The position numbers were made by a program, and so were the translations under genes. Positions 9,538 to 18,295 of a stretch of DNA of 49,729 nucleotides are shown one piece after another. The stretch's first letter is position 1; each line of letters starts with the position of its first letter. Location of the stretch: assembly GCF_945269915.1 (NCBI RefSeq), contig NZ_CALYOY010000014.1:1-49729 (forward strand), given 5' to 3'. This stretch comes from an uncultured Bifidobacterium sp. (GTDB taxonomy: Bacteria; Actinomycetota; Actinomycetes; Actinomycetales; Bifidobacteriaceae). The notes beneath the pieces were generated by a model. The model saw nothing but the letters and a program-made list of their open reading frames with translations. It had not been told where the DNA came from and did not search any database.

Positions 9538-9552
9538 GGGGGGGGGGGGGGG
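9538..9552. repeat. homopolymer tract of 15 G (plus strand) abutting the nrdE stop codon
   Basis: Fifteen consecutive G on the plus strand, so the nrdE transcript carries 15 C directly after its TGA stop. Such runs slip easily during replication. Because it is outside the coding frame, length change would alter only the nrdE-nrdF spacer. The exact count may also be a sequencing estimate. Confidence 0.9.
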
Positions 9553-11748
9553 TCAGAGCATGCAGCTCACGCAGCCCTCGACCTCGGTGCCCTCCAGGGC
9601 CTGCTGACGGATGCGGATGTAGTAGAGGGTCTTGATCCCTTTGCGCCAGGCATAGATCTGAGCCTTGTTCAGGTCCCGGGTGGTGGCCGTGTCGGGGAAG
9701 AAGAGGGTCAGCGAGAGGCCCTGGTCCACATGCTGGGTGGCCTCGGCATAGGTGTCGACGATCTTCCGCCAGCCGATCTCGTAGGCGTCCTCGAAGTATT
9801 CCAGGTTCTCGTTGGTCATATAGGGGGCCGGATAGTAGACCCTCCCGATCTTCCCCTCCTTGCGAATCTCGATTTTGGAGGCAATCGGGTGGATGGAGCT
9901 GGTGGAGTGGTTGATGTAGGAGATGGACCCGGTGGGCGGTACAGCCTGGAGGTTCTGGTTGTAGATGCCGTCCTTGAGGATGGCCGTCTGAATCTCCTTC
10001 CAGTCCTCGACCGTGGGAATCCGCACCCCATACCGGGCGAAGAGCTCTTTGACCCGCTGGGTCCTGGGCTCCAGGGACCGGCGTCCGTCGGTGTACTTGT
10101 CGAAGTAGTTCCCCTGACCGACGGGCTTGGCATAGTCCGACTTGGCGAAGGATGCGAAGGCCTTGCCCCGCTCGACGGCCAGATCGTGGGAGGCTCTGTA
10201 GGCGTGGTAGGCCACCGTCATGAAGTACATGTCGGTGAAGTCCAGGCCCTCCTCGGACCCGTAGTGGATACCCTCGCGCGCCAGGAAGCCGTGGAGGTTC
10301 ATCTGCCCCAGACCGATGGCGTGACCCTCGTCGTTGCCCCGCTTGATGGAGGGGACCGCCTCGATCCTGGTGTGGTCGGCGACTGAGGTCAGGGCCCGCA
10401 CCGTGGTCTCGACCGTGTCGGCAAGACCGCCGTCCATGGCCTTGGCGATGTTCAGGGAGCCCAGGTTGCAGGAGATGTCACGGCCGATGTGATCGTAGTC
10501 CAGGTTCTCCTTGTAGGTGCTCGGCTCCTGGACCTGGAGTATTTCGGAGCAGAGGTTGGACATGGTGATCCGGCCGTCGATCGGGTTGGCCTTGTTGACC
10601 GTGTCCTCGAAGAGGATGTAAGGATAACCGGACTCGAACTGGATTTCGGCCAGGGTCATGAAGAAGTCCCGGGCATCGATGTACTTCTTGTGGATCCGCT
10701 TGTCCTTGACCATCTCCTCGTAGTGTTCGGTGATGGAGATGTCCGCAAAGGGCTTGCCGTAGACCCGTTCCACGTCATAAGGGGAGAAGAGGGCCATGGG
10801 GGCCCTCTGCTTGGCCAGGTCGAAGGTGATGTCGGGAATGACCACGCCCAGGGCCAGGGACTTGATGCGGATCTTCTCGTCGGCGTTCTCCCGCTTGGTG
10901 TCCAGGAAGCGCATGATGTCGGGATGATGGGCGGAAAGGTAGACCGCACCGGCACCCTGGCGGGCACCCAGCTGGTTGGCATAGGAGAAGGAGTCCTCCA
11001 GGAGCTTCATGACCGGCACCACACCGCTGGACTGGTTTTCGATGTGCTTGATGGGGGCGCCCATCTCGCGCAGGTTGCTCAGGAGGAGGGCTACGCCGCC
11101 GCCGCGCTTGGAGAGCTGGAGGGCTGCGTTGACGCCACGGGAGATGGACTCCATGTTGTCTTCGATACGGACCAGGAAACAGGAGACCGGCTCACCCCTC
11201 TGGGCCTTTCCCAGGTTGAGGAAGGTGGGGGTGGCGGGCTGGAAGCGGCCGGAGATGATCTCGTCCGTGTACTTGATGGCCGCACCTTCATCACCATCGG
11301 CCAGCTCCAGGGCCACGGCCACTGAGCGCTGGGGGAAGTCCTCCAGGTACTGCTTGCCGTCGAAGCTCTTCAGGGCATAGGAGGTGTAGAACTTGAAGGC
11401 ACCCAGGAAGGTGTCGAACTCGAATCCGCTCTTGGCGGCATGGTCGAAGATCGTATCCAGGAATTCGGGGGTGTAACGCTCGAAGACCTTCCGACTGTAG
11501 TATTCGTGGTCCAGGAGATAGGCGATCCGCTCCGCCGTGGAGGGGAAGGTCATGGTATTGGCCGCCACATGGCGGATGACATACTGGCGCTCGGCCTCCT
11601 TGTCCTTGTCGAACTGGATCCTGCCATCCTTGTCGTAGAGGTTGAGCATGGCGTTCAGCGCATGATAGTCATGCGCCGGGTCGCGGTCCTGGTCCTCGCG
11701 GGTCCCCGTCTTGTCCAAACTGAGCGAAGTGTCGTCGTAGGCGCCCAT
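9553..11748 (-). CDS. nrdE: Ribonucleoside-diphosphate reductase class Ib, alpha subunit
   Basis: A 731-residue catalytic subunit that reduces ribonucleoside diphosphates. Key motifs are present: PVSCFLVRI (first active-site Cys), SNLCSEIL (thiyl-radical Cys with the neighbouring Glu), the loop [17 protein letters not shown], and the C-terminal CVSC pair that takes electrons from a NrdH/thioredoxin-type reductant. The length is normal for NrdE, with no long N-terminal ATP-cone, as in class Ib. AGGAAAGGA precedes the ATG. It follows nrdI by 74 bases, and its stop is followed at once by a C15 run in the transcript. Confidence 0.96.
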   Translation of the reverse strand: MGAYDDTSLSLDKTGTREDQDRDPAHDYHALNAMLNLYDKDGRIQFDKDKEAERQYVIRHVAANTMTFPSTAERIAYLLDHEYYSRKVFERYTPEFLDTIFDHAAKSGFEFDTFLGAFKFYTSYALKSFDGKQYLEDFPQRSVAVALELADGDEGAAIKYTDEIISGRFQPATPTFLNLGKAQRGEPVSCFLVRIEDNMESISRGVNAALQLSKRGGGVALLLSNLREMGAPIKHIENQSSGVVPVMKLLEDSFSYANQLGARQGAGAVYLSAHHPDIMRFLDTKRENADEKIRIKSLALGVVIPDITFDLAKQRAPMALFSPYDVERVYGKPFADISITEHYEEMVKDKRIHKKYIDARDFFMTLAEIQFESGYPYILFEDTVNKANPIDGRITMSNLCSEILQVQEPSTYKENLDYDHIGRDISCNLGSLNIAKAMDGGLADTVETTVRALTSVADHTRIEAVPSIKRGNDEGHAIGLGQMNLHGFLAREGIHYGSEEGLDFTDMYFMTVAYHAYRASHDLAVERGKAFASFAKSDYAKPVGQGNYFDKYTDGRRSLEPRTQRVKELFARYGVRIPTVEDWKEIQTAILKDGIYNQNLQAVPPTGSISYINHSTSSIHPIASKIEIRKEGKIGRVYYPAPYMTNENLEYFEDAYEIGWRKIVDTYAEATQHVDQGLSLTLFFPDTATTRDLNKAQIYAWRKGIKTLYYIRIRQQALEGTEVEGCVSCML

Positions 11749-11822
11749 GGTTTCCTTTCCTGGATTGTCCTGTCTTGATGTCCTCGTGATTGCCTGGTCC
11801 CTCGGCTCCGGGCCGGTGGACC

Positions 11823-12332
11823 TTATTCGGGATGGTTGCGGAAGAAGTCGAGCACCCCGCTGCGGACCTTGGCCTCATCCTCCTTGGTGCCCATGAGCTC
11901 GAAGTAGTAGAGGAAGGGCACCTGGCACTTGCGGGAGATGATGTCGCCTGCCATGCAGAAGGCATCACCGAAGTTGGTGTTGCCGGAGGCGATGACCCCC
12001 CGGATGCCCGCCCGGTTCCCCGGATCGTTCAGGAACCGCTTGATCTGCGGCATGACGGCCTTCTTGGCCGAACCCCCGCCGTAGGTCGGCACCATCAGGA
12101 TGTAGGGCTGATGGACCTTGAGGGCCGGTTCCTTGGGCCGCAGGGGGATCCGGAAGACGTCGATCCCCTCATCCTCCAAACGGCAGTTGGCGATGAACCT
12201 GGCCGTGTTCTGGGAGGCCGAGGAGAAGTAGACCACCGATCCTATGCGTTCCCCCAGTGCAGCCAGTTCGGGAGGGCTGGCCTCCCCCCGGTCCTGCGTC
12301 CCCTCTGAGCCTGGTTCCGCCATATCCGACAT
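11823..12332 (-). CDS. nrdI: NrdI, flavodoxin-like activator of class Ib ribonucleotide reductase
   Basis: A 169-residue flavodoxin-fold protein that supplies oxidant for building the manganese-tyrosyl cofactor of NrdF. It shows [14 protein letters not shown] (phosphate-binding loop), MVPTYGGG and [14 protein letters not shown], all typical of NrdI. The ATG at 12332 is chosen over a longer upstream frame because AGGAGG lies 8 bases before it. It carries an N-terminal extension of about 30 residues rich in Glu, Gly and Pro. The small redoxin gene nrdH, often just upstream in nrdHIEF operons, is not present here; a decayed nrdF fragment lies there instead. Confidence 0.94.
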   Translation of the reverse strand: MSDMAEPGSEGTQDRGEASPPELAALGERIGSVVYFSSASQNTARFIANCRLEDEGIDVFRIPLRPKEPALKVHQPYILMVPTYGGGSAKKAVMPQIKRFLNDPGNRAGIRGVIASGNTNFGDAFCMAGDIISRKCQVPFLYYFELMGTKEDEAKVRSGVLDFFRNHPE

Positions 12333-12408
12333 ACACTTGACCTCCTGATGGTACCGGGAACCCCGGGTCCGATCCTGTTTGTCTCCGACACATGGGCCGA
12401 AGAGCCTC

Positions 12409-12460
12409 AACTACTATATATGGGACACGGACAAAAAACGAGCACCACATATTGTGTATA
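12409..12460 (-). promoter_or_regulatory. candidate tandem NrdR boxes and promoter for nrdIEF
   Basis: Two AT-rich, partly palindromic sites lie upstream of nrdI: ACTACTATATATGGGA around 12410-12425 and ACCACATATTGTGTAT at 12444-12459. Their centres are about 33 bases apart, close to the three helical turns usual for paired NrdR boxes. The first overlaps a possible minus-strand -10 (TATAGT). The match to the box consensus is only partial, so the NrdR assignment is inferred from position, spacing and target genes. Confidence 0.4.
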
Positions 12461-12504
12461 TTGTTCATCATCTCACATAGATCACCACAGAGGGCAGGAT
12501 CCCA

Positions 12505-12965
<461 letters not shown>

Positions 12966-12973
12966 TCACCGGA

Positions 12974-14068
12974 TCACCGGGCCAGGCCCTGATCCCTGAG
13001 GGAGGCGCAGACCCGGATGACCCGGTCATTGGCCTCGGCCTCGCCGATGGTGATGCGGATGCCCTCACCCGAGAAGGCTCTGACCGAAAGGCCCTGGGCT
13101 TGGAATTGCTCATAGGCAGGGTCGGTGGCCTGCCCCAATGGCAGCCAGACATAGTTGGCCCGGGAGCAGGGAATCCTCCATCCCTGTCCTTCCAGGGCGG
13201 TGACCACCTTGGCACGTTCCCGCATGATGCCATCCACCCGCTCCTGCAGCTGGTCGGTCACATCGAGGCTGACCATGGCGGCCGTCTGGGCCACATCGCT
13301 GACCCCGAATGGCAACGCCACCTTGCCCAGGCCCTGAACCACCTCGGCGGGGGCGATGGCATAGCCGATCCGTAGACCGGCCAGCCCATAGGCCTTGGAG
13401 AAGGTCCTGGCCACGACTGCGTTGGGGTGCTCCTGCCTGAGTTGCAACCCCATGGCCTGGTCGGGGTCATCGTTGAACTGGAAGTATGCCTCATCGAAGA
13501 GGACCAGGACATCCTCGGGCACAGCCTCAAGCAGACGCAGGGCCTCATCCGTGGAGACCGAGGTACCCGTCGGGTTGTTGGGGTTGTTGACGATGACCAG
13601 ACGGGTCCGGTCGGTCAGGGCAGCGATCATGGCATCGATGTCGTGCCGGCCTTCGGCGTTCAGGGGAACGGGGACACAGGTCGCCCCGGCACCGGTCACG
13701 ATGATGGGATAGGCCTCGAAGCTCCGCCAGGGGTAGATCACCTCGTCGCCCTCGCCGGCCACCAGATTGACCAGCTGGGTGATGACCTCGGTCGACCCGC
13801 AACCGAGTTGGATGTTCTCCGGCTCCACCTGGTGCAGACGGGCCAGGCGTTCCACCAGGGCCGTGCCTCGCATATCCGGATACCGGTTCAGGTGGACCAA
13901 GGCACGGTCGGCCACGGCCCGCCTGACCGACTCCAGGGGTGGATAGGGGTTCTCGTTGCTGGAAATCTTATAGGGGTTCAGACCCGGCGTCACCGGGGCT
14001 GGCCTGCCCTGCTTGTAGCCGGGCAGGGAATCAAGGGAGGAGCGATGCATGTATGCCATGGCCACCAT
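12974..14068 (-). CDS. hisC: HisC-family pyridoxal-phosphate aminotransferase
   Basis: A 364-residue class I/II aminotransferase resembling histidinol-phosphate aminotransferase. Features include NPYKISSNENPYPP near the start, LGCGSTEVI, NPNNPTG, LFDEAYFQF and the PLP-lysine motif TFSKAYGLAGLRIGYA. The aromatic-acid transaminase branch (Pat) is very similar, so the substrate could be histidinol phosphate or phenylpyruvate-type acids. No other his gene is nearby. Three in-frame ATGs (14068, 14059, 14050) are possible; a frame open to 14197 has no supporting ribosome binding site. It is separated from groES by a strong terminator, so it is probably transcribed alone. Confidence 0.85.
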   Translation of the reverse strand: MVAMAYMHRSSLDSLPGYKQGRPAPVTPGLNPYKISSNENPYPPLESVRRAVADRALVHLNRYPDMRGTALVERLARLHQVEPENIQLGCGSTEVITQLVNLVAGEGDEVIYPWRSFEAYPIIVTGAGATCVPVPLNAEGRHDIDAMIAALTDRTRLVIVNNPNNPTGTSVSTDEALRLLEAVPEDVLVLFDEAYFQFNDDPDQAMGLQLRQEHPNAVVARTFSKAYGLAGLRIGYAIAPAEVVQGLGKVALPFGVSDVAQTAAMVSLDVTDQLQERVDGIMRERAKVVTALEGQGWRIPCSRANYVWLPLGQATDPAYEQFQAQGLSVRAFSGEGIRITIGEAEANDRVIRVCASLRDQGLAR

Positions 14069-14165
14069 GGTAGCGGGCCGGACCTGCCGGGAAACACTCC
14101 GGGACCACCTATCGATACCCCTCTGGTCCGCATACCATACCTGCAGGGCATCGCGGATACAAGAA

Positions 14166-14192
14166 GGCCGGGGCCCCTTGGGAACCCCGGCC
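14166..14192 (-). terminator. terminator after groES
   Basis: GGCCGGGG at 14166-14173 pairs with CCCCGGCC at 14185-14192, with further pairing inside the loop (CCC with GGG). It lies 22 bases beyond the groES stop on the minus strand and is followed there by TTCTTGT. It separates groES from the aminotransferase gene. Confidence 0.75.
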
Positions 14193-14214
14193 AGCAAAAA
14201 TCGTTCGGACCGAC

Positions 14215-14508
14215 TTACTTGAGGATGGCCAGCACGTCGCGTGCGGACACGATCAGGTAATCCTCGCCACCATAGGTGACCTCGGTGCCGCCGTACTTGG
14301 AGTACAGGACCTTGTCACCAACCTTGACATCCATGGGGATGCGTTCACCCTTGTCGTCACGGCGTCCGGGTCCGGCGGCCAGGACCTCGCCCTGCTGGGG
14401 CTTCTCCTTGGCGGTATCCGGAATGACCAGACCCGAAGCGGTCTTGGTCTCCGCCTCAGCCTGCTTGATGACGATCTTATCTTCCAACGGTGTGAGTGCA
14501 ATCGACAC
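14215..14508 (-). CDS. groES: Co-chaperonin GroES (Hsp10)
   Basis: A 97-residue co-chaperonin that caps the GroEL ring. It shows the family order PLEDKIVIK, the mobile loop [18 protein letters not shown], the GPGR turn, [11 protein letters not shown] and [13 protein letters not shown] at the end. The start is a GTG with AGGAGG six bases before it, giving the normal GroES length; a longer open frame upstream is not supported. groEL is not adjacent, as is frequent in actinobacteria. A perfect CIRCE lies 116 bases upstream, so HrcA repression is expected. Confidence 0.97.
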   Translation of the reverse strand: MSIALTPLEDKIVIKQAEAETKTASGLVIPDTAKEKPQQGEVLAAGPGRRDDKGERIPMDVKVGDKVLYSKYGGTEVTYGGEDYLIVSARDVLAILK

Positions 14509-14623
14509 TGTGGACCTCCTACATCTGTGAGAACAGCCAATAAACCCACGCCGGAACGTCGATGAGAGGCTGACGAACACTCACCACGCATTCCTTTGCG
14601 CTATTCGTCATCGTAGCGCGAAA

Positions 14624-14650
14624 TTAGCACTCTGCCAACTTGAGTGCTAA
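14624..14650 (-). promoter_or_regulatory. CIRCE element (HrcA operator) for groES
   Basis: TTAGCACTC at 14624-14632, nine spacer bases, then GAGTGCTAA at 14642-14650: a perfect match to the CIRCE consensus. HrcA bound here would repress groES except under heat or protein-folding stress. Confidence 0.97.
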
Positions 14651-14687
14651 TGCCGACAGTGAACAGTGGCGATGCCTGTGCCGGAAA

Positions 14688-16100
14688 TCAGCTCTGCTTG
14701 GAGGGCTGGCGCCGGGCCAGGATGGCCTCGACACCTATGGCCAGGGAGTCCGAGCTCTGCTTGGGCGCCTCAACGTCGGCCTTGATCTCGCGCTGATGGA
14801 AGTCACTGGGCCGATCCCCCCGGTCCTTCCCGGATGAATCGGTCTGACCCTGGTCGGCAGTTGCACGGGGCCTGTCCACCCTGGTCCCCCGGGCGGAATC
14901 GGTCTTGACCGGCTCGGCCTTGGAGACCTGTCGGGTTGACTTGATCTCCAGGCTCTGTGGACCCTCGCTCTTCAGGGTCACCCCGTTGCGGGGGGAACCG
15001 AGCGAGAAGGAGATCAGATCCTGGGAGGCGGCCATCTCAAAGGCATCCAGGGCAGGAGATGGACTGATCCGCTCCAGTTCGTGGGTGGCATCCTCGCCCT
15101 GTTCGGGCTCTACCCTGACCGCAGGGGCCGCAAGCTTGGACCTGGATTCTGGCCGCTTCCCCTCGGGGATGGCCGTCCCGGTCCTGCCTTTGTTCTGTAT
15201 GGGCTTGCCGGCTTCGGTCCCCTGCCCGGACTTCTGCTCCGTCCCTGTCCGAGCGGACCGGGATGCATTCTTGGCGGAGGTGACCGCGGTATTCTTGACG
15301 GTCGACCGCTTGGCATGGCCCACCGACTTGGGGTCCTGCGAGGAGGTCTTTACGCCCTTGGCCTCGCCATCTGCACCGGTTTTGGTCTTCGCGGCCTTGT
15401 CGGCGGCTGCCCTGCGATGGCGGGCATCCATGGCGACACGCTTCTCTTCCCTGGCCTGGGCAATGGTCCGATCGATCTCCTGCTGGTTCAGAACATCCGT
15501 TGCGGGCTCCGCAGGAGCTTCCGCGGCTCTCCTGGCATCGTTCGCACCGACAGCGGACTTCCCTCCAGACCGACCAACCCCTGCCGTCAGGCTGGCAGCG
15601 CGCTGACGACGCTGACGGGCTCTGCGTCGGGCCAGTCTGACCTCCCATGCACGGGCCTGAGCCGAGGCGCGCGCTCCTGCAGCCAGGACCAGAATCGTCA
15701 GGGCCAGGGGGATGAGCATGAACCAGAAGCTGTATTCCATGGGGAAGGAGAATCCGGCAACCAGCACCGTCACCGCCAGCAGGGAGACGACCAGGATGCG
15801 TCGCCTGCGAATCGCCTCCCGGCGCATCTGCCGAACGCGTCGAATCCGCCGAGCTTCATCCTGCGAGGCCTTGTCCTGCTGCTTCTGCTGCATGACCAAC
15901 CCTTTCACTGTTCGTGACCCCGTATCGCCGAACCGCATGCCATCCTGCCCTCCGACCATGTGGAGGGAGGTGGACAGCTTGTCCTGGCGGTGTTCCGAGG
16001 CCCGTTTCATACCCCTGACGGTCCGCCCCGGCAACCAGGCCAGTACCAGAATCGCTGCAATCACCAACAAAATGATGCTGCTGAGCGATTCATAAACCAT
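14688..16100 (-). CDS. Membrane protein of unknown function with long basic, low-complexity tail
   Basis: About 470 residues, not recognised. A hydrophobic segment lies near residues 7-23 (SSIILLVIAAILVLAWL). An Arg-dense stretch around 80-101 is followed by two more segments near 102-118 and 124-144, then another Arg-rich helix. The remaining 300 residues are Lys/Arg/Ala/Ser/Glu-rich, apparently disordered, and contain no domain I can name. Possible starts are ATG 16100, ATG 16124 and an upstream TTG; none has a strong ribosome binding site, so the N-terminus is uncertain. The architecture suggests a membrane anchor with a large cytoplasmic tail, perhaps binding nucleic acid or acidic partners, but this is a guess. 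It lies between groES and an acetyltransferase on the same strand. Confidence 0.65.
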   Translation of the reverse strand: MVYESLSSIILLVIAAILVLAWLPGRTVRGMKRASEHRQDKLSTSLHMVGGQDGMRFGDTGSRTVKGLVMQQKQQDKASQDEARRIRRVRQMRREAIRRRRILVVSLLAVTVLVAGFSFPMEYSFWFMLIPLALTILVLAAGARASAQARAWEVRLARRRARQRRQRAASLTAGVGRSGGKSAVGANDARRAAEAPAEPATDVLNQQEIDRTIAQAREEKRVAMDARHRRAAADKAAKTKTGADGEAKGVKTSSQDPKSVGHAKRSTVKNTAVTSAKNASRSARTGTEQKSGQGTEAGKPIQNKGRTGTAIPEGKRPESRSKLAAPAVRVEPEQGEDATHELERISPSPALDAFEMAASQDLISFSLGSPRNGVTLKSEGPQSLEIKSTRQVSKAEPVKTDSARGTRVDRPRATADQGQTDSSGKDRGDRPSDFHQREIKADVEAPKQSSDSLAIGVEAILARRQPSKQS

Positions 16101-16203
16101 AGGCTCTACGATAGTTGACGGCATGCCCCAAATAAACAGCGAGTCCAAGCGTGTCGGCCCTGTACCCTCCCGGACCCGCTGACGGAACCAGGACCGAACA
16201 GCC

Positions 16204-16863
16204 CTAAAGTCTGTTCAAAATCCCCGGGTCGAAATCGTCGGTCAGGAGGCTGAAGGTCAGATGGTCCCTCCAAGCCCCATTGACGTACATGTACTTCCTG
16301 CGCAGCCCTTCCGGCTCCAGCCCCACCTTGCGGACCACGGACAGGGACCGTTGGTTTTCAGGCAGAATGGCCACCTCCAGGCGGTGCAGGTGGGGGCCGG
16401 TTTCGGCCCGGAAGGCCCAGTCCGCCAGGAGGGCCAGGGAGAGGGGGGCGAAACCATGGCCGACCCAATCCTTGGCGACCCAGTAGCCCACCGTGGCCGT
16501 CCTCATGGACCCGTAGCAAATCGCCCCCAGGGATATCTGACCAATCAGACCGGCCTGGAACTCCATCAGAAAGAGGGCTGAGTCCCCCTCACGCCTGGAC
16601 CATTCAAGAGAGCGCATCCATTGGGCGTAGGTCATGCCGGGGCCATGCATGGGGTCGCCGGAATCCCAGGGCGAGAGCCAGTCCCGGTTATCCCACCGCA
16701 CCCTGTTCCACTCCTCCTGATCGCCCTCGCGGATGGGCCTCAGACAGAAATCCCCATGCCCGGGAGGTGGAATCAGCCGATCGGGAAGGGCCAGGGCATG
16801 GGAACCCTGGCCATGGGACTGGGCACCATACCAGGCATCACGCAGGGACTGTAGGACGGACAT
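16204..16863 (-). CDS. GNAT-family N-acetyltransferase, RimJ/RimL-like
   Basis: A 219-residue acetyltransferase of the ribosomal-protein N-acetyltransferase type. After about 38 variable residues come FCLRPIREGDQEEWNRVRW, a central beta-bulge region IGQISLGAI, the acetyl-CoA loop region YWVAKDWVGHGFAPLSLALL, and the C-terminal pattern HRLEVAILPENQRSLSVVRKVGLEPEG, typical of RimJ. It probably transfers acetyl from acetyl-CoA to a protein N-terminus; the target is unknown. GAGG lies unusually close to the ATG. It stands alone, divergent from the cyclo-ligase gene. Confidence 0.85.
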   Translation of the reverse strand: MSVLQSLRDAWYGAQSHGQGSHALALPDRLIPPPGHGDFCLRPIREGDQEEWNRVRWDNRDWLSPWDSGDPMHGPGMTYAQWMRSLEWSRREGDSALFLMEFQAGLIGQISLGAICYGSMRTATVGYWVAKDWVGHGFAPLSLALLADWAFRAETGPHLHRLEVAILPENQRSLSVVRKVGLEPEGLRRKYMYVNGAWRDHLTFSLLTDDFDPGILNRL

Positions 16864-17194
16864 ACCTCAATGGTCTCACCATTCACCCACCGAATCGCCC
16901 CGGACTCGCCTGCAATCCCCCTTCAGGGGCGGAGGTCGACACTTCGGCATACTGGTCGGAATCATCCCCCCCCCCCCAATCCTTCCTCCTGCGGAATCGA
17001 GACGCGCGCTGACACCCCTCGAAGAGAACGCCCGGGCCGCACAGGCCCGACCTGGGGCATTGCGATACCCTCCCCTCCCCGCGCAACAAGAACCATTACC
17101 GCGTCGGAACATTACAGGGCCGTAGGAATTCCCTGATACAACGGTGGTATGACTTTTTTCCGGCCGAGCGCCGCCGACACAGGACAGGAGGGAC
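16864..17194. other. 331-base divergent intergenic region with a C12 tract
   Basis: This region separates the minus-strand acetyltransferase from the plus-strand cyclo-ligase and must hold both promoters. The main visible feature is a run of twelve C at 16966-16977. Open frames crossing it lack ribosome binding sites and recognisable protein sequence. No convincing -35/-10 pair, riboswitch or RNA gene was identified. Confidence 0.5.
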
Positions 17195-17911
17195 ATGCCC
17201 ACCAGACAGGGACCAAACCCGGATGTGACGGATGCGAGCGCCCGAACACCCTTTGATGGGACCAGGGAAGAGAGCGAAAGGGGCAAGACGGCCCTGCGCA
17301 CACGCCTTCTGGCAGAGCGGCGACGGATCGGTGATGGCCGGCTGCGTACCGCTGGACGGACCCTGGCTGTGCACCTGCGCGACTCGGTCCTCCCGGTCGT
17401 TCCGCATGACAGGAGCTGCATCCCGATTGCGGCCGCTTTCTCGTCCATCCGGGGCGAGGTACCCATGGACGACCTGCTCAGGACCCTCCTGGATCGTGGC
17501 TATCGAGTGCTCATCCCCAAACTTGGAGCGGGCATGGAAGTCGGGTGGGGCCGTATGGATGCCCCGGCCGATCTGAACCGGAGGGAAACCATCGGCGGCT
17601 GGCGTCCTGATGAGCCCGAAGGTGCCAGCCTGCCTGCCGAAAGCCTGTCCGGGGCGGACCTGATCCTGGTTCCCGCCCTCTCCATAGACCTGAGGGGGAC
17701 CCGACTGGGACGTGGCGGGGGTTGGTACGACCGGGCCCTGACGAAGAGGGAACCTGGGGCCCTGGTGGTGGGCATCTGTTGGGAGGACGAACTGACCGCA
17801 GACCCCCTCCCCCGCCAGCCTCACGACCTGCCCGTCGACGCCGTCCTGACCCCCGGCGGATTCACGCTTATAGCGGCAGGCCGGTCACATCAGGGGCCTT
17901 CGGGGTCATAA
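17195..17911 (+). CDS. 5-formyltetrahydrofolate cyclo-ligase
   Basis: A 238-residue enzyme converting 5-formyl-THF to 5,10-methenyl-THF with ATP, salvaging the stored folate form. Recognised by KTALRTRLLAERR near the N-terminus, AFSSIRGEVPMDDLL, the central VLIPKLG, and the hallmark GTRLGRGGGWYDRAL (phosphate/folate-binding loop) near residues 168-182, followed by VGICWEDEL and LPVDAVLTP. The first 28 residues are an extension not seen in the core family. GGAGG lies 6 bases before the ATG. Probably co-transcribed with the FmdB-type gene 107 bases downstream. Confidence 0.9.
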   Translation: MPTRQGPNPDVTDASARTPFDGTREESERGKTALRTRLLAERRRIGDGRLRTAGRTLAVHLRDSVLPVVPHDRSCIPIAAAFSSIRGEVPMDDLLRTLLDRGYRVLIPKLGAGMEVGWGRMDAPADLNRRETIGGWRPDEPEGASLPAESLSGADLILVPALSIDLRGTRLGRGGGWYDRALTKREPGALVVGICWEDELTADPLPRQPHDLPVDAVLTPGGFTLIAAGRSHQGPSGS

Positions 17912-18018
17912 TTGGGTCTTACGAGGTCACACTCACTGCCTAAGGTCACCAGTACCGCTAGGATATGGGTGTTGACCAGACCCGTACAGAGAACGATTAC
18001 CAGCGGAGGGAAAGAACG

Positions 18019-18222
18019 GTGCCTACCTATCATTACCGTTGCAAGAACTGCGGCTACGACTTTACCGAGGAGCAGTCCTTCGATGACGCCCCCATCACCA
18101 TCTGCCCCAAATGCGAGCAGGAACAGGTACGCAAGGTCTTCTCCGCCGTTCCCATCGAGTTCAAGGGGCACGGTTTCTACCGCACGGATGGGGCTTCAAG
18201 CTCCTCCAAGTCCGGCAAGTAA
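18019..18222 (+). CDS. FmdB-family zinc-ribbon protein
   Basis: A 67-residue protein starting MPTYHYRCKNCGYDF with a second pair CPKC, giving a four-cysteine zinc ribbon, then KVFSAVPIEFKGHGFYRTD and a Ser/Lys-rich tail. This is the FmdB/CxxC_CxxC_SSSS regulatory-protein family, found in many bacteria without an agreed role. The GTG at 18019 is chosen because GGAGG lies 9 bases before it and the family starts MPxYxYxC; an upstream ATG at 17965 would add unconserved residues. In actinobacteria it commonly lies between the cyclo-ligase and mscL regions, as here. Confidence 0.88.
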   Translation: MPTYHYRCKNCGYDFTEEQSFDDAPITICPKCEQEQVRKVFSAVPIEFKGHGFYRTDGASSSSKSGK

Positions 18223-18295
18223 GTACTTCCGCCACACTTGACCACATCGGCCATGGAGCCCGGCAGCTCAGGGAATTCCCTGGCAGGCTGGGTCC

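Noticed and set aside
11823..12410. 195-residue version of NrdI
   Set aside because: The extra 26 residues overlap the promoter and the candidate NrdR region; AGGAGG clearly marks the ATG at 12332.
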